Shown piece by piece: positions 9,885 to 19,514 of a stretch of DNA of 64,000 bases. The notes beneath the pieces were generated by a model that did no database searches, was not told where the DNA came from, and saw only the letters and a list, made by a program, of their open reading frames with translations. A program made the position numbers and the translations under genes. Positions within the stretch are counted from its first letter, which is position 1. Each line of letters begins with the position of its first letter. The stretch comes from Kiritimatiellia bacterium (GTDB lineage: Bacteria; Verrucomicrobiota; Kiritimatiellia; JAFGHX01), in the NCBI GenBank assembly GCA_016929905.1, contig JAFGHX010000015.1, forward strand, positions 1-64,000. Direction: 5' to 3'.

Positions 9885-10621
9885 TTACCGATTCGTCGGA
9901 TAGCCCGCCACCGGAACCGTGCCAGCGAAACCGAACTGTCGCGTGGCAAAGCCTTCGGTACTCTTCATGAAATACCAGCCCCCCGTCACCGGGTAGTAGC
10001 AGGCGAAATCGTCGCGGCCGTCACCGTCGAAATCACCCACCAGAGGCTCGACGCCCGCGAAACCGAAATGCTGCGAAGCGAAGTTCTCGGCGGTTTTCAT
10101 GAAGTACCACTCGCATACACGGTACTCTCGTAGGTTCCGCCGCCGTTGAAAGCGAGGTTGCAGAAGATTGAACAGTTCGAAACCGTTCCCCCATACACCG
10201 CGCCCCCATAGCGAGCCTGGCAGTTCGAGATCACGCAAGACGACACCATCGCGCCATTCTGGCAGTAAACGCCACCACCACGCTCCACCCAATCTCCGTC
10301 CCTCATCGTGAATCCCTCCACGAGAGCATGGCTGTGGAACAAGCTGAAACACTGGGCTCCGGTAAGAACGGTGTCGTCAGCGCCTGCGCAACTTCTGACG
10401 GCTACAGCATTGGACACGGCTACGGATTCAGCCAGCTGATAGATCCCGTTTGTCACAAGCACGACATCACCGTCCAAAGCGGCGTCGACGGCATCCTGGA
10501 TGTTCGTGGCCGCGTCGGCCCAGCTACTGAATGGCCAAGAGTGCCCGCCTGTGGGAGAAACGTAGAGGGTATCGGCGAGGGTTGTGCAGGAAAAGATGAA
10601 GAGCAGGACTACGGCGAGCAC
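9885..10621 (-). pseudogene. broken beta-helix / FG-GAP surface protein
   Basis: Two parts of one secreted protein lie in different frames. The 5' part (10621 down to 10097) encodes a short signal peptide (VVLLFIFSCTTLA), then TLYVSPTGGHSWPFSSW and right-handed beta-helix repeats (GGGVYCQNG, GGAVYGGTVSNC, GGGTYEST). It stops at 10097. The 3' part (about 10131 down to 9885) reads in another frame as two FG-GAP/VCBS repeats (GDFDGDGRDDFACYYP, WYFMKSTEGF). Intact members of this PVC-type architecture are much longer, so the join near 10110-10130 looks like an internal deletion with a frameshift. The exact start is uncertain. Confidence 0.7.
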
Positions 10622-10935
10622 ACGTCCACCACGGGGGCCTCCAACCTCATCGCAACAGTGCCCCGATAAGCCGCGTTTGGCGCGAGCGGCCAAGAACACA
10701 GAGAAGAGGGCCACCGTCCGATAGTCGTTTGGTGTCACAATCCCACGCCCCGCAGTCACAGGTCCTACGCATTGACGTAGACCGAAGCAATGCAGGAAAC
10801 TCAGCGACTCCAGACTACATGTTGTGGTTCTGTAGCTCCAACCCCCTATCCTTCCCCGGTTCCTGGAATCCAAACGGCAGGATACCACGGACTAGATGAG
10901 TGGTCAAAGACGATGAAGGACTCCCCCCGCCGACC
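10622..10935. other. intergenic region without a recognisable gene
   Basis: The 314 bp between the broken beta-helix gene and the ArnT-like transferase hold no convincing coding sequence; an open frame continuous with the beta-helix lacks coding character here. It may be the decayed upstream region of the pseudogene. Confidence 0.4.
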
Positions 10936-12504
10936 TCACTCCCCCTGCCACTTCCCCGCAAACCCATAGCACGGGTACACCCGCACCTCATGGGCGACCT
11001 GTCCGTCACGCAACACGTTGATCCGCACCGGTTCGCTCGCCACCTCGCGAAACAGCGCCGCGTACCGGGCCGGGCCCTGGAACGAGTGGTCGACATCGAC
11101 GAACAGCGCGTCCCACCCCACACGCGTTTCCGGCTTGAACCAGAGCCGGTATTGGTTCGGCAGCCGGTGCAGCGAGGTCACCTCCACCTCGGGATCCAGA
11201 TAGACCGCCAGTTGACTGGCCGCAAAGAAGCGATGACAGAACACGAACGTCCGCTCCGGAGCCGGCATCGCGTCCCGCAGCGCGCGGACTCGCGTCGCGG
11301 CCTCCCCCCAGCCGTAGAGATCGTTGGTGATGTCGTACTTGCTCTTGAATTCGGCCAGCGGCGCGATCGACGGCCAGCGCGCGTGCAGGGCCAGCGACGC
11401 CGCGCGCAGCCGGTTGTGCAGGCCGCCCACAACCGGCCGAAAGACGGCCGCATAGGCAAACGCAATCATGACAACCGACACCGCCGCGCCCGCCGCGCAC
11501 CAGCGCCGCCACTGCCGCGCGCTTTCGGGCGCCGCCAGCCCCTTCAACGCGGCCGCTACCCCCTGCAGCAGCAGCGGCCACCACCCGATGAACGGCCAGT
11601 GCGGGAGGATCTTCCCGAACGTGCCGATCCCGCAGAAGAAGACGAAGACCGGTACGCTCATCCACAGCACGTACGAGTCCGCCTCGCCCAGCGGCCTGTG
11701 CCGCAACCGAATCACGGCCCCGGCCACGAGCAGCACGAACACCAACGGCGACGCCGCCGCCAATTGCCCGCCCACGACCTCCAGAACGTTCACCACCCGG
11801 AACTCGCCGCGCCCGCCGCCGTGCGCCCACTGATAGGCATACGAGATCCAGTCGTGCCGCCAGTTCCAAACCACGTTCGGCAGAAAGACCAGCAGGCCGA
11901 CCAGAAGACTGACGTACGGATGCGGACGCAGGAGCCAGCGCCGCCGCCGCGGCGAGGAGAACAGAAAACCCAACACGCAGGCCGGCAGTAACACGCCGTG
12001 ATACTTGCTGAGCAACGCGCCGCCGAAGGCCAGCCCCGAAAGAAGCCAGGCCCGCCACCGACCACGGCTCACCGCATGCCAGCCGGCAAGAAGCGCGGCG
12101 CACCAGAACAGGTTCAACGTGGCGTCCGGGAGCGCGGCGACGGCCAGGGCGTGATGGTACGGCATCAAATTCGCCGTGACAGCCGCCCAGAACGCCACCC
12201 GTTCGTCCCCGTACAGCGCAAGCGCCAGCCGCCGCAACAGGATCAGCACCAGCACCGAACACAGCACCGGGCCCAGCCGCACGAAAAACGGACCGCGGCC
12301 CGGCACCGTGGTCAGCGCGATCATGAACGCCACCATCGGCGGGTGGTCGTAGTACCCCCACGCCGGATGCCGGGCATACATCACGTAGTGCGACTCATCC
12401 GTACTCAGCCCGAACCCGCCGATCACGCACAGCCGCGCCGCCGTCAGCACACCCAGCACAAGCCAGAAGCCCAGCCGATATCGATTGTCCACGCCCGCTC
12501 TCAC
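10936..12504 (-). CDS. ArnT/RgtA-like PMT-family glycosyltransferase
   Basis: This 522-residue polytopic protein shows the PMT_2 signature GLSTDESHYVMYARHPAW followed by GYYDHPPMVA, with the Asp-Glu pair in the first periplasmic loop. About ten transmembrane segments and a soluble C-terminal domain from about residue 390 follow. It should move a polyprenyl-linked sugar onto an envelope acceptor; the sugar is unknown. It starts with GTG immediately after the lptF stop (TGAGTG), so it is translationally coupled to an LPS-export permease, which suggests an LPS or lipid A acceptor. It is not closely similar to arnT at 7163. Confidence 0.85.
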   Translation of the reverse strand: MRAGVDNRYRLGFWLVLGVLTAARLCVIGGFGLSTDESHYVMYARHPAWGYYDHPPMVAFMIALTTVPGRGPFFVRLGPVLCSVLVLILLRRLALALYGDERVAFWAAVTANLMPYHHALAVAALPDATLNLFWCAALLAGWHAVSRGRWRAWLLSGLAFGGALLSKYHGVLLPACVLGFLFSSPRRRRWLLRPHPYVSLLVGLLVFLPNVVWNWRHDWISYAYQWAHGGGRGEFRVVNVLEVVGGQLAAASPLVFVLLVAGAVIRLRHRPLGEADSYVLWMSVPVFVFFCGIGTFGKILPHWPFIGWWPLLLQGVAAALKGLAAPESARQWRRWCAAGAAVSVVMIAFAYAAVFRPVVGGLHNRLRAASLALHARWPSIAPLAEFKSKYDITNDLYGWGEAATRVRALRDAMPAPERTFVFCHRFFAASQLAVYLDPEVEVTSLHRLPNQYRLWFKPETRVGWDALFVDVDHSFQGPARYAALFREVASEPVRINVLRDGQVAHEVRVYPCYGFAGKWQGE

Positions 12505-13602
12505 TCAATTCGCCCGCTGCAGCAGACACAAGCCCAATCCCAGCGAAAGCCCCACCGGAATCCACACGATGAGTTCGGGATGCCATTCCGGCCGGGTGGC
12601 CAGCGAATCCGCCACGATCAGAAACAGATAGAACAGAAAGGCCAGCAGAATGCTCATTCCCACCCCGATCGTGGATTCCTTGCGGTGCGCTCGGATCCCG
12701 AGCGGCATGCCGATCAGCGCAAACGTAAAGCACGACAACGCCAATACGATCCTCTTGTTCACCTGGACGTAAAGCGCCGTGAGCTTCCCCGCCGTCGCGG
12801 CGTCCGGGGCGGACAGCCGGGCGATCTGGAGCCGGCCGATCTCCTCAACCAACGCCGCCAGTGCCATGTCGGGCGGGCGCGGCTTCATCGGTTCGTGCCA
12901 GACCATTTCGTCCAGATTGATCGTCTGAGGGTACCGCTTGAAGTACGCATCGCGCGGCTGCTTCTGCGAGTTGGTGATGCGCACATTGAACAGCGTCACG
13001 CTCGCCGCTTTCTTGTCCGGCGCGATCTCGAGCAGGCCGGACTCCGCCTGAATCTTCATCTCGTTCCCGCCGTCCTCCTCCTGCCAGATGAGAATCTGCT
13101 TCAGCTCGCTACCCTCTTTCGATCCGACGTACATGATCGCGCCCGGCAGATCCATCGTGCGCCCGCGCCTCAACAGCTTGACGGCAATCTCGATGTCCAC
13201 TTCCCGCTTCAACTGCCGCCGGCTCCAGACCGCTCGGGGCGCTATCTCGTTGTTCACGAGCAGACAGACGAGGGTGAAGCACACGGAGATGAGGAGCACC
13301 GGCGTCGTGATCTGCCATATGCTGACGCCACACGCTTTCGTCGCCGTGATCTCCCCGTCGGAGGACAGGCGCCCGAACGTGAGCAGGACCGAAGTCAGTA
13401 TCCCGACGGGAATCGAGAACGAAAGCACTTCCGGCAGACTCGTGGCAAACAGGCGCAGCAGAAAATGCAACGGTACGCCTTTCGTCAGCCAGTCCACGCC
13501 GCCGAATATGGCGCCGATGCTCATCACGAACGTGAAGACCAGCACCGTCAGCGCAAGTGCGGTCAGAAAACTCGCCAGGATGTAGCGGGTCAGGGTCTTC
13601 AC
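12505..13602 (-). CDS. LptF/LptG-family LPS export permease
   Basis: This 365-residue YjgP/YjgQ protein is one of the two membrane subunits of the LptB2FG transporter. I start it at the GTG giving VKTLTRYILASFL, because the longer frame overlaps the upstream gene. Three transmembrane segments lie in the first 115 residues, then a periplasmic beta-jellyroll (about 120-270), then three C-terminal transmembrane segments (IGMPLGIRAHRKESTIGVG is the conserved loop). It lies 7 bp after the DUF3108 gene. Whether it is LptF or LptG cannot be settled without its partner. Confidence 0.88.
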   Translation of the reverse strand: MKTLTRYILASFLTALALTVLVFTFVMSIGAIFGGVDWLTKGVPLHFLLRLFATSLPEVLSFSIPVGILTSVLLTFGRLSSDGEITATKACGVSIWQITTPVLLISVCFTLVCLLVNNEIAPRAVWSRRQLKREVDIEIAVKLLRRGRTMDLPGAIMYVGSKEGSELKQILIWQEEDGGNEMKIQAESGLLEIAPDKKAASVTLFNVRITNSQKQPRDAYFKRYPQTINLDEMVWHEPMKPRPPDMALAALVEEIGRLQIARLSAPDAATAGKLTALYVQVNKRIVLALSCFTFALIGMPLGIRAHRKESTIGVGMSILLAFLFYLFLIVADSLATRPEWHPELIVWIPVGLSLGLGLCLLQRAN

Positions 13603-13609
13603 GGCACCA

Positions 13610-14437
13610 CTAATCCCCCTGCTTCTTCTCGGATTCAGCCGGCGGGCGCACCCAGAAATCGTCGCCCGGCCCCTCCACGGATACCAGAATCGCCCGCAGG
13701 CTGGCCACCGCAAGCCGAGCCGACATTCTGGTGGTGAGGCAACGCGGGTCTTCGGAAACCCACATCCACATGCGCCCACGCCGAATGAAGATCTGGCCGA
13801 ACTTGGCTTCCGGCTCGAACCGCACGCTCTTCACCCGCCCGAACCGCGGCAGTCGCACCGCCTCACGATGCGGATCCTTCACGGTCAGATCATAGATCGT
13901 GTCGTCGACCACGACACTGAACGTCTGCTTCTTCTCCTTCGCCAGCGCCGCCGCCCCCTTTGTCCGCATGTAGTACATGAAGCTCACGATGTCCCGCGTG
14001 TCTGGCGCAATCTCGAACTCCTTCTTGCCCTTCGTCTTCGACTCCCAGTACGCCTTCCGCGCCGCATGGTCAAACCGCACCACCTCGTGCCGGTCCTTTC
14101 CACCCTCCGACAGCTTCTGTTCATAACGCACCGGCAGGAACGTCACCGGGTCGACCAGGCTCTCGGCGTAATCGTTCACAGGATAAAGACGCGCCACCAG
14201 CGACGTCGTCCGTGCGTACATCCGAATGCTCAACAGCCGGCGCCCGCCCGACTCGACCCACTCCGTCTGCGTCGCCGCGTCCCCCACGTGCACGACGCCC
14301 CAACTCACCTTGTAGGACAGCTTCTCCCCAATCGGAAAAGCGTACCGGTTGGTCGTCGCGCCACTCGCCTGCGCAAGAGCCTGGGCCGCAAAGCCGCAAA
14401 GCGCCAGACACATGTGGATGGTCCCTGCTGTCCTCAT
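13610..14437 (-). CDS. DUF3108 secreted protein
   Basis: This 275-residue exported protein has a signal peptide (MRTAGTIHMCLALCGFAAQALA) followed by a DUF3108-type all-beta domain (FPIGEKLSYKVSWGVVHVGDA, then YPVNDYAESLVDP and DTRDIVSFMYYMRT). The ATG is preferred to a TTG four codons upstream. DUF3108 proteins are periplasmic and of unknown function, often next to LPS or outer-membrane assembly genes. Here it is first of a three-gene unit with an LptF/G permease and a PMT glycosyltransferase. Confidence 0.82.
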   Translation of the reverse strand: MRTAGTIHMCLALCGFAAQALAQASGATTNRYAFPIGEKLSYKVSWGVVHVGDAATQTEWVESGGRRLLSIRMYARTTSLVARLYPVNDYAESLVDPVTFLPVRYEQKLSEGGKDRHEVVRFDHAARKAYWESKTKGKKEFEIAPDTRDIVSFMYYMRTKGAAALAKEKKQTFSVVVDDTIYDLTVKDPHREAVRLPRFGRVKSVRFEPEAKFGQIFIRRGRMWMWVSEDPRCLTTRMSARLAVASLRAILVSVEGPGDDFWVRPPAESEKKQGD

Positions 14438-14459
14438 ACGATCTGACAAGCCCGGATAA

Positions 14460-14495
14460 CGAATCGGCGAAGCGCCGGAACGCTTCGCCGATTCG
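14460..14495. terminator. perfect 15-bp stem hairpin between OmpA-like and DUF3108 genes
   Basis: A perfect 15-bp stem (14460-14474 with 14481-14495) encloses the 6-base loop CCGGAA. It follows the stop of the minus-strand OmpA-like gene by about 50 bp. No clear run of T follows in either direction, so it may act as a Rho-dependent or processing structure. Confidence 0.5.
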
Positions 14496-14542
14496 TCAGT
14501 GAGTTGGCAAGCTCCATCTGTGGCCGCCGGTCGGGAAGGGCG

Positions 14543-15823
14543 CTAGTCCGCGCGTTCCGAAGGGCGGACGTAGACCTCCGTCCTGCGATTTCTCGGATTG
14601 CCCATAACAGGATCGTTGGCGGCCACAGGCCGGGAGAACCCATAGCCCACAGCCTCCATTCGCTCCCGCGCGATGTGCCAGGTCGTTGCCAGGTAGTGCA
14701 GGACGGCCTTCGCCCGCCGCTCAGAAAGCTCCTGGTTATACTTGGACGCCGACTGCTTGCGTTGGTCGGCGTGCCCCTCAATACGGACCGTCGCGCCGGG
14801 ATCCCGGCTCAGAACCTTCCCGATCACGTCCAGCTTGGAATGGTACTCGGGCTGAATGTCCGCTTTGTCCGTGGCAAATTCGATGTTCAACGTGAACAAC
14901 TGCAGATCGTCCGTCGGATCCAACGGATTCGTCCCGTCCTCGATCACCTCATGCCCGTCGGCAACGCCGCCGTCGTCCGTGTCGCGGTCGAGCGGATTCG
15001 TCCGGTGACGGTGGACCTCCGGCCCGTCCTTCAGCCCGTCATAGTCCGTGTCCGGATTCAGCGGGTCGGTCTTGTGGATCTTGACTTCCTCCCCGTCCGA
15101 AAGCTCGTCCTTGTCGGTGTCCGGGTCGTACGGATCGGTGCCCAGCTCCTTCTCCTCCGCGTCGCTCAGCCCATCCCCGTCGCTGTCGCGCGGCCCTGCC
15201 ACCGCCACATAGCTGCGCGGCGCCGGGCCAGCACCCCAGATCCAACAGGCGCCGCCGCTGAAGACGGAGTTCGCTTCCGTGTTGTCGCCAACGACCATCC
15301 CCCGGTAATCCAGCCGCAGGGCCCACTCGTCGCTCAGGTGGTAAAACGTCCCGAGCCCCAGGCGAAAGGCCAGATCGTCCTGCCCCCCGCCGCCCAGGTC
15401 GTCCGAGTAATGAATCCATTCAGCGCCCATGGCCACGTAAGGGTCGAGACGCCGCTGCGGAAAGAAGTGGTAGAGCCCGTCCACCCCAAGACGCATCGCC
15501 GATGTCGTGTCCCAGTCCACGCCAGGCCCGACCCCGTCGCCGCCGCCCTCCTGAAAAGCCCGCGCGTTTCCCTCCAGCTCCGGCGAGAAACCCACAAACC
15601 CCTCCACCGACAGTTCGTCGATCAGTTGATAGCCGACAACCACCGTGCCCACAAGACCGTCCTTGACCTCTTCATCGCCTTCGTAGTCGAGCAGGCCCGC
15701 GCATACGCTGACACGCCAAGGGCTCAGCCCCGATAGCTCGGTCTGACACCACCCGGGCGTACACGCCCACCATGCAAGCACGATCCCGATCAGCACGCCG
15801 CTGGGTATACGGAGGTTTTTCAT
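14543..15823 (-). CDS. OmpA-family protein with calcium-binding type-3 repeats
   Basis: This 426-residue outer-membrane protein should anchor the outer membrane to peptidoglycan. A signal peptide (residues 1-26) leads into an eight-strand-like barrel (about 30-225). Next come four thrombospondin type-3 style Asp-rich repeats ([55 protein letters not shown]; about 230-320), which probably bind calcium. The end is an OmpA domain (about 325-420) with [10 protein letters not shown] and the peptidoglycan motif [21 protein letters not shown] start at MKNLRIPSG, the ATG giving a normal signal peptide. Confidence 0.92.
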   Translation of the reverse strand: MKNLRIPSGVLIGIVLAWWACTPGWCQTELSGLSPWRVSVCAGLLDYEGDEEVKDGLVGTVVVGYQLIDELSVEGFVGFSPELEGNARAFQEGGGDGVGPGVDWDTTSAMRLGVDGLYHFFPQRRLDPYVAMGAEWIHYSDDLGGGGQDDLAFRLGLGTFYHLSDEWALRLDYRGMVVGDNTEANSVFSGGACWIWGAGPAPRSYVAVAGPRDSDGDGLSDAEEKELGTDPYDPDTDKDELSDGEEVKIHKTDPLNPDTDYDGLKDGPEVHRHRTNPLDRDTDDGGVADGHEVIEDGTNPLDPTDDLQLFTLNIEFATDKADIQPEYHSKLDVIGKVLSRDPGATVRIEGHADQRKQSASKYNQELSERRAKAVLHYLATTWHIARERMEAVGYGFSRPVAANDPVMGNPRNRRTEVYVRPSERAD

Positions 15824-15989
15824 AGCAAGCAAGTCCTCAGCGCAAGATCCACCAAGACAAATTTCTGACAGGCGACAACACGCGCGGCAGCTGCCGCGCG
15901 GGGACTGGCACATGTGCCGGATGCTCCGTAGCATCATGCTGGCCATGCGCGCCAAATGCAACAAAAAAGCGCCCTTTCTCCGCGGCCGT

Positions 15990-16532
15990 TCAGGGCAGAA
16001 ACCCATAGCTCACCGTCAACAGCCAGTACCCGGGTTCATCGGCAAGCCCCGGCAGCACGTAGCGACCTGCCGCTTCCACGAAACGGCCACCCGCCCCCAC
16101 CCGCACGCGCAGCCCGCCCTCGAACAAACCCGCCCAGTACGATTCCTGCCGCGGCGGCCGGGACGCCCCAACCGGCAGCGTGCCGCCCGGCTCCTCACCC
16201 TCGAACCGGTGGTTGTAGCAGCCACCAATCCCCGCAAACGGCGCCACCGCGCCGCGCGGCATCACGCGCAGCGTCATGCCCGCCCCGCCGAAAAGCCCTT
16301 CGGACTCGCCGTCCGAAAAAAGCGAAACCCCGTACTCGGCAAATACCGGCGCGCCTACCAGCCACGTGCCGTCCGTAAACGCCAGCCCGTAGATCGCCTC
16401 CGACGGGGCCGCCTGTACCTGACACGCTGTGCCCCCGGACTCCTCGTACGCCTCCCGGTCAAACGCCTCCGCGGGCCACACCCATGCCGTGACGCACACC
16501 AGCACGCTTCCCACCGATGCTCTTGCCCTCAT
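15990..16532 (-). CDS. secreted outer-membrane beta-barrel-like protein
   Basis: This 180-residue protein has an N-terminal signal ([23 protein letters not shown]) and a Gly/aromatic-rich beta pattern ([28 protein letters not shown]) consistent with a small barrel. No family was recognised. It lies 166 bp upstream of the OmpA-like gene on the same strand and may be cotranscribed. The ATG is chosen over a GTG three codons upstream. Confidence 0.55.
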   Translation of the reverse strand: MRARASVGSVLVCVTAWVWPAEAFDREAYEESGGTACQVQAAPSEAIYGLAFTDGTWLVGAPVFAEYGVSLFSDGESEGLFGGAGMTLRVMPRGAVAPFAGIGGCYNHRFEGEEPGGTLPVGASRPPRQESYWAGLFEGGLRVRVGAGGRFVEAAGRYVLPGLADEPGYWLLTVSYGFLP

Positions 16533-16588
16533 CCGGTGCACTGTAAAAGAATCCCGCTACAAAGGCAACGGTTTTGGCTCGGACAGAC

Positions 16589-16616
16589 TTGACAAGGACA
16601 CCCCCCGCCGTACAAT
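16589..16616 (+). promoter_or_regulatory. near-consensus sigma70 promoter for tRNA-Val
   Basis: A perfect TTGACA and TACAAT are separated by 16 bp. It precedes the degenerate tRNA copy and the intact tRNA-Val, and could also serve the exosortase gene. Confidence 0.8.
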
Positions 16617-16639
16617 ACCGGTGAAGCTCAGTGCACCCG

Positions 16640-16682
16640 GTTCAGAGGGATAACGCGACCTTCACAACGGTGGAAGTCACAG
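16640..16682 (+). pseudogene. partial, degenerate tRNA-Val copy
   Basis: A 43-bp stretch matches the D-arm, anticodon arm and variable loop of the tRNA-Val 15 bp downstream (shared GTTCAG..GGGA.AACGC.ACCTTCACA and GAAGTCACAG). It has a base insertion next to the anticodon stem and no acceptor stem or T-arm. It lies between the promoter and the intact tRNA, so it would be in the primary transcript. A failed tandem duplication is the simplest explanation. Confidence 0.75.
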
Positions 16683-16697
16683 CCCCGCGAGCGGGGT

Positions 16698-16769
16698 GGG
16701 CGCTTAGTTCAGTGGGAGAACGCTACCTTCACACGGTAGAAGTCACAGGTTCAAATCCTGTAGCGCCCA
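16698..16769 (+). tRNA. tRNA-Val (CAC)
   Basis: All four arms pair: acceptor GGGCGCT with AGCGCCC (7 bp), D-stem GTTC/GAAC, anticodon stem CTACC/GGTAG with loop TTCACAC (anticodon CAC, valine GTG codons), and T-stem ACAGG/CCTGT with TTCAAAT. CCA is not encoded. GC-rich hairpins flank it on both sides (around 16684-16697 and 16769-16784). Confidence 0.95.
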
Positions 16770-16864
16770 CCCCGATCGCGGGGTGAAGGTTGAATTCGCC
16801 CCGCCAAGAGCGGCGGCCCGAAGCGCCACAAGGCTCACACGGAGTTCCTGATCCTAAACACGGC

Positions 16865-17887
16865 ATGGAGAACAGGCCAAACAGCATCCGAGCATTCGCG
16901 GAAAAATTCCGCACCCTTCCTGTAGACCGGCTCATACGCCTCGGCGGCACGACGGCGCTCCTGCTTCTGGTTCTGGGGCTCTTTCACGTCCGGGGCAACA
17001 CCCAGGACTTCAAGGCGTTCGGGCACTCGGCCATCGGATGGATGGTGCATCGGTGGTCGGGTGTCGGCGGCGACTTCTCGCACGGATGGGCCATCCCCCT
17101 GGTGAGCGCCTATCTCGTCTGGCGACGGCGGGAAGAGCTGTGGCAAGCTCCAAAGGCGGCGTCCTGGTTCGGTCTGGCCGGCGTCGTCGCCGCCCTTCTG
17201 CTCCACGTGCTCGGGTATCGTGCGCAACTCGTGCGGATATCCCTCTTGGCCATGATTTCCCTCTTCTTCTGGATCCCCTTCTACCTCTACGGCCGGCAAA
17301 CGGCGCGGTACCTCTTCTTCCCCTGCGTCTACCTGCTGTTCTGCATCCCGCTGAGCTTTCTGAACTACCTCTCCTTCCCCCTGCGCGTGCTGGCCACCAA
17401 GGTGGCGGCAAACGTCCTGAATGCCATAGGCATAAACGTCGTCCGAAGCGGTACCCGCATCTATGAGGTCGTTCACGCCGGGTTGGGGCTCGCCGGCGCA
17501 ACCCCGGCCGGGTTCCAATTCGAGGTGGCCGACGCCTGCAGCGGCCTGCGCTCCCTCATTGCCATGATGGCGCTGACCGCCGTCTGGGCCTACATCAGCC
17601 AGAAGGGCTGGCTCAAGAAATGGATCCTGTTTGCGGCGGGCGTCCCCCTGGCCATCGCGGGCAATATCGCCCGCATTCTGACGATCTTCGTCGTAGCCGC
17701 CGCCTTGGGCCAACGCGCAGCCCAGAAGGTCTACCACGACATGTCGGGGTTCATCCTCTTCACCGTCGCCATCCTCCTCATGCTCGGATTGAGCGCCCTG
17801 CTGAATACGCGATACGCGGAAATCATCGCGAAGTGGCGTGCCAGACTTCTGACCCCATACTCCGCACCCGGCAACTCGCGACCTTGA
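16865..17887 (+). CDS. exosortase family protein
   Basis: This 340-residue polytopic membrane protein is a transpeptidase-like exosortase, expected to process proteins bearing PEP-CTERM-like tails at the inner membrane. The catalytic Cys lies in EVADACSGLRSLIAM, the conserved Arg in AGNIARILTIF, and the His in VYHDMSGFILF, the three family residues in the usual order. About eight transmembrane segments are seen. I choose the ATG at 16865; an earlier TTG at 16790 directly follows the tRNA. No C-terminal EpsI domain and no sorting-signal substrate gene is adjacent. Confidence 0.92.
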   Translation: MENRPNSIRAFAEKFRTLPVDRLIRLGGTTALLLLVLGLFHVRGNTQDFKAFGHSAIGWMVHRWSGVGGDFSHGWAIPLVSAYLVWRRREELWQAPKAASWFGLAGVVAALLLHVLGYRAQLVRISLLAMISLFFWIPFYLYGRQTARYLFFPCVYLLFCIPLSFLNYLSFPLRVLATKVAANVLNAIGINVVRSGTRIYEVVHAGLGLAGATPAGFQFEVADACSGLRSLIAMMALTAVWAYISQKGWLKKWILFAAGVPLAIAGNIARILTIFVVAAALGQRAAQKVYHDMSGFILFTVAILLMLGLSALLNTRYAEIIAKWRARLLTPYSAPGNSRP

Positions 17888-18010
17888 CGGCCCCGGCAGC
17901 GCTTGATGGGCAGATCACGCCGGGCGCCGGGCCGTACCGGCCCTGTCGGTTTCGCTTGTAACGGCCGAACCCTTTCGGATATAGTCTGCGGGGTCTGGCA
18001 CGAGCCTGCA

Positions 18011-19057
18011 ATGAAAGAGAGGCATTCAAAGCGTTCCGTCCACGGGCCCCACGACCGCGAGACTCGGCCGGTCTCCGTCGTGACGGGCGGGGCGGGTTTC
18101 CTGGGCCCCCACCTCTGCGACTTCCTGCTCGAGCAGGGGCACCGGGTCGTCTGCCTGGACAACCTGATCACAGGCAATGTCCAGAACATCGAGCACCTGG
18201 CCGGCAACGACGCCTTCCGCTTCATCAAGCATGACGTCACGGAGTACATCTATCTCCCGGGCGCTGTGGACTACATCTTTCACTTCGCGTCGCCGGCCAG
18301 CCCCATCGACTACCTGGAGCTCCCGATTCAGACCCTGAAAGTGGGCGCCCTGGGCACCCACAAAGCGCTCGGCCTGGCCAGGGCAAAACGGGCGGCCTTC
18401 CTCCTGGCCAGCACGTCCGAAGTCTACGGCGACCCGCTCGTGCACCCCCAGAACGAGTCCTACTGGGGCAACGTGAACCCCATCGGCCCACGCGGCGTCT
18501 ACGACGAAGCCAAACGTTACGCCGAAGCCATCACCATGGCCTACCATCGCTTTCACGGCGTCAACACCAAGATCGTCCGCATCTTCAACACCTACGGCCC
18601 GCGTATGCGGCCCAACGACGGCCGGGTCGTCCCCACCTTCATCGTGCAGTGCCTGCGCAACAAACCCATCACCCTCTTCGGCGACGGCGGGCAGACGCGC
18701 AGTTTCTGCTACGTGGCGGATCTGATTCGCGGCATCTACTTGATGTCCCGGAGCAAGCAGGACGGGCCCGTCAACCTCGGCAACCCGGACGAAATGTCCA
18801 TCGCCGAGTTCGCCATGAAGATCCGAGAATTGACGGGCAGTCGGTCTGAAATCGTCTACAAACCTCTGCCGGTCGACGACCCGAAAGTCAGACGACCGGA
18901 CATCACCAAGGCGAAGGACGTGCTCGGCTGGAAGCCGGAAATCGGTCTGGAAGAGGGCCTCGCAAGAACGATCGAGTACTTCCGCAGCCAGCAGGGCGAT
19001 CCGGCGCCCGCGCCGGCCCACAAGAGACGCTCAAACCAGCGCGACGCCTCCGCGTGA
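18011..19057 (+). CDS. uxs: UDP-glucuronate decarboxylase (UDP-xylose synthase)
   Basis: This 348-residue extended SDR protein decarboxylates UDP-glucuronate to UDP-xylose. Signatures are [31 protein letters not shown], the catalytic [12 protein letters not shown] (YxxxK), and [19 protein letters not shown], all as in UXS. The start is the ATG at 18011; the last 20 residues are an Ala/Arg-rich tail. With arnA it makes two enzymes drawing on UDP-glucuronate in this window. Its place after an exosortase suggests exopolysaccharide synthesis. Confidence 0.92.
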   Translation: MKERHSKRSVHGPHDRETRPVSVVTGGAGFLGPHLCDFLLEQGHRVVCLDNLITGNVQNIEHLAGNDAFRFIKHDVTEYIYLPGAVDYIFHFASPASPIDYLELPIQTLKVGALGTHKALGLARAKRAAFLLASTSEVYGDPLVHPQNESYWGNVNPIGPRGVYDEAKRYAEAITMAYHRFHGVNTKIVRIFNTYGPRMRPNDGRVVPTFIVQCLRNKPITLFGDGGQTRSFCYVADLIRGIYLMSRSKQDGPVNLGNPDEMSIAEFAMKIRELTGSRSEIVYKPLPVDDPKVRRPDITKAKDVLGWKPEIGLEEGLARTIEYFRSQQGDPAPAPAHKRRSNQRDASA

Positions 19058-19093
19058 GATGCCGCCGCGCCTTTCGAAGTCGGGAGGAACGCT

Positions 19094-19483
19094 ATGCTGT
19101 TGCGATACGTTGACGACAACGGAAAAACCGTCGAATACAAACTGGGCAAGGACCCGATCACCATCGGCAGAGCGGCCGAGGCGGATATCGTCATTACCGA
19201 CGAGAAAGCCTCGCGCCTGCACTGCGGCATTCGCGTATGGGACGAGGACTACTTCATCCGTGACCTCAAGTCCCGCAACGGCACGCAGGTCAACGGCAAA
19301 TCCATCGAAATCGCACAGCTTCACGCAGGCGACAAGATCCAGATCGGCTCCACGGTCTTCGCGTTCACGTCGCAGAAGGTGCCCGGCACCAATACCGCAC
19401 TGCGCGAAGTCGAGAAGGAAATGGAAAAGGGCAAAGGCTACGAGACGATCCTCAGGGAACTCGTCGACACATCCGACTCCTGA
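19094..19483 (+). CDS. FHA-domain protein
   Basis: This 129-residue protein is a single forkhead-associated domain that binds phosphothreonine peptides. GKDPITIGRAAEADIVI, KASRLHCGIRV and LKSRNGTQVNGK are the three classic FHA motifs (Gly-Arg, Ser-x-x-His and Asn-Gly). A Lys/Glu-rich tail follows (REVEKEMEKGKGYETIL). It has no partner kinase nearby and is convergent with gyrA. Confidence 0.9.
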   Translation: MLLRYVDDNGKTVEYKLGKDPITIGRAAEADIVITDEKASRLHCGIRVWDEDYFIRDLKSRNGTQVNGKSIEIAQLHAGDKIQIGSTVFAFTSQKVPGTNTALREVEKEMEKGKGYETILRELVDTSDS

Positions 19484-19514
19484 TCCCGCCCGCGGGGCCC
19501 ACGAAAGGCCAACG

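Noticed and set aside
11998..13737. 579-codon open frame on the plus strand
   Set aside because: It is antisense to the LptF/G-type permease and the ArnT-like transferase; no start signal or domain.
16769..16784. Intrinsic terminator after tRNA-Val
   Set aside because: The hairpin ACCCCG/CGGGGT is perfect but short and not followed by T residues; only mentioned as a flanking hairpin.
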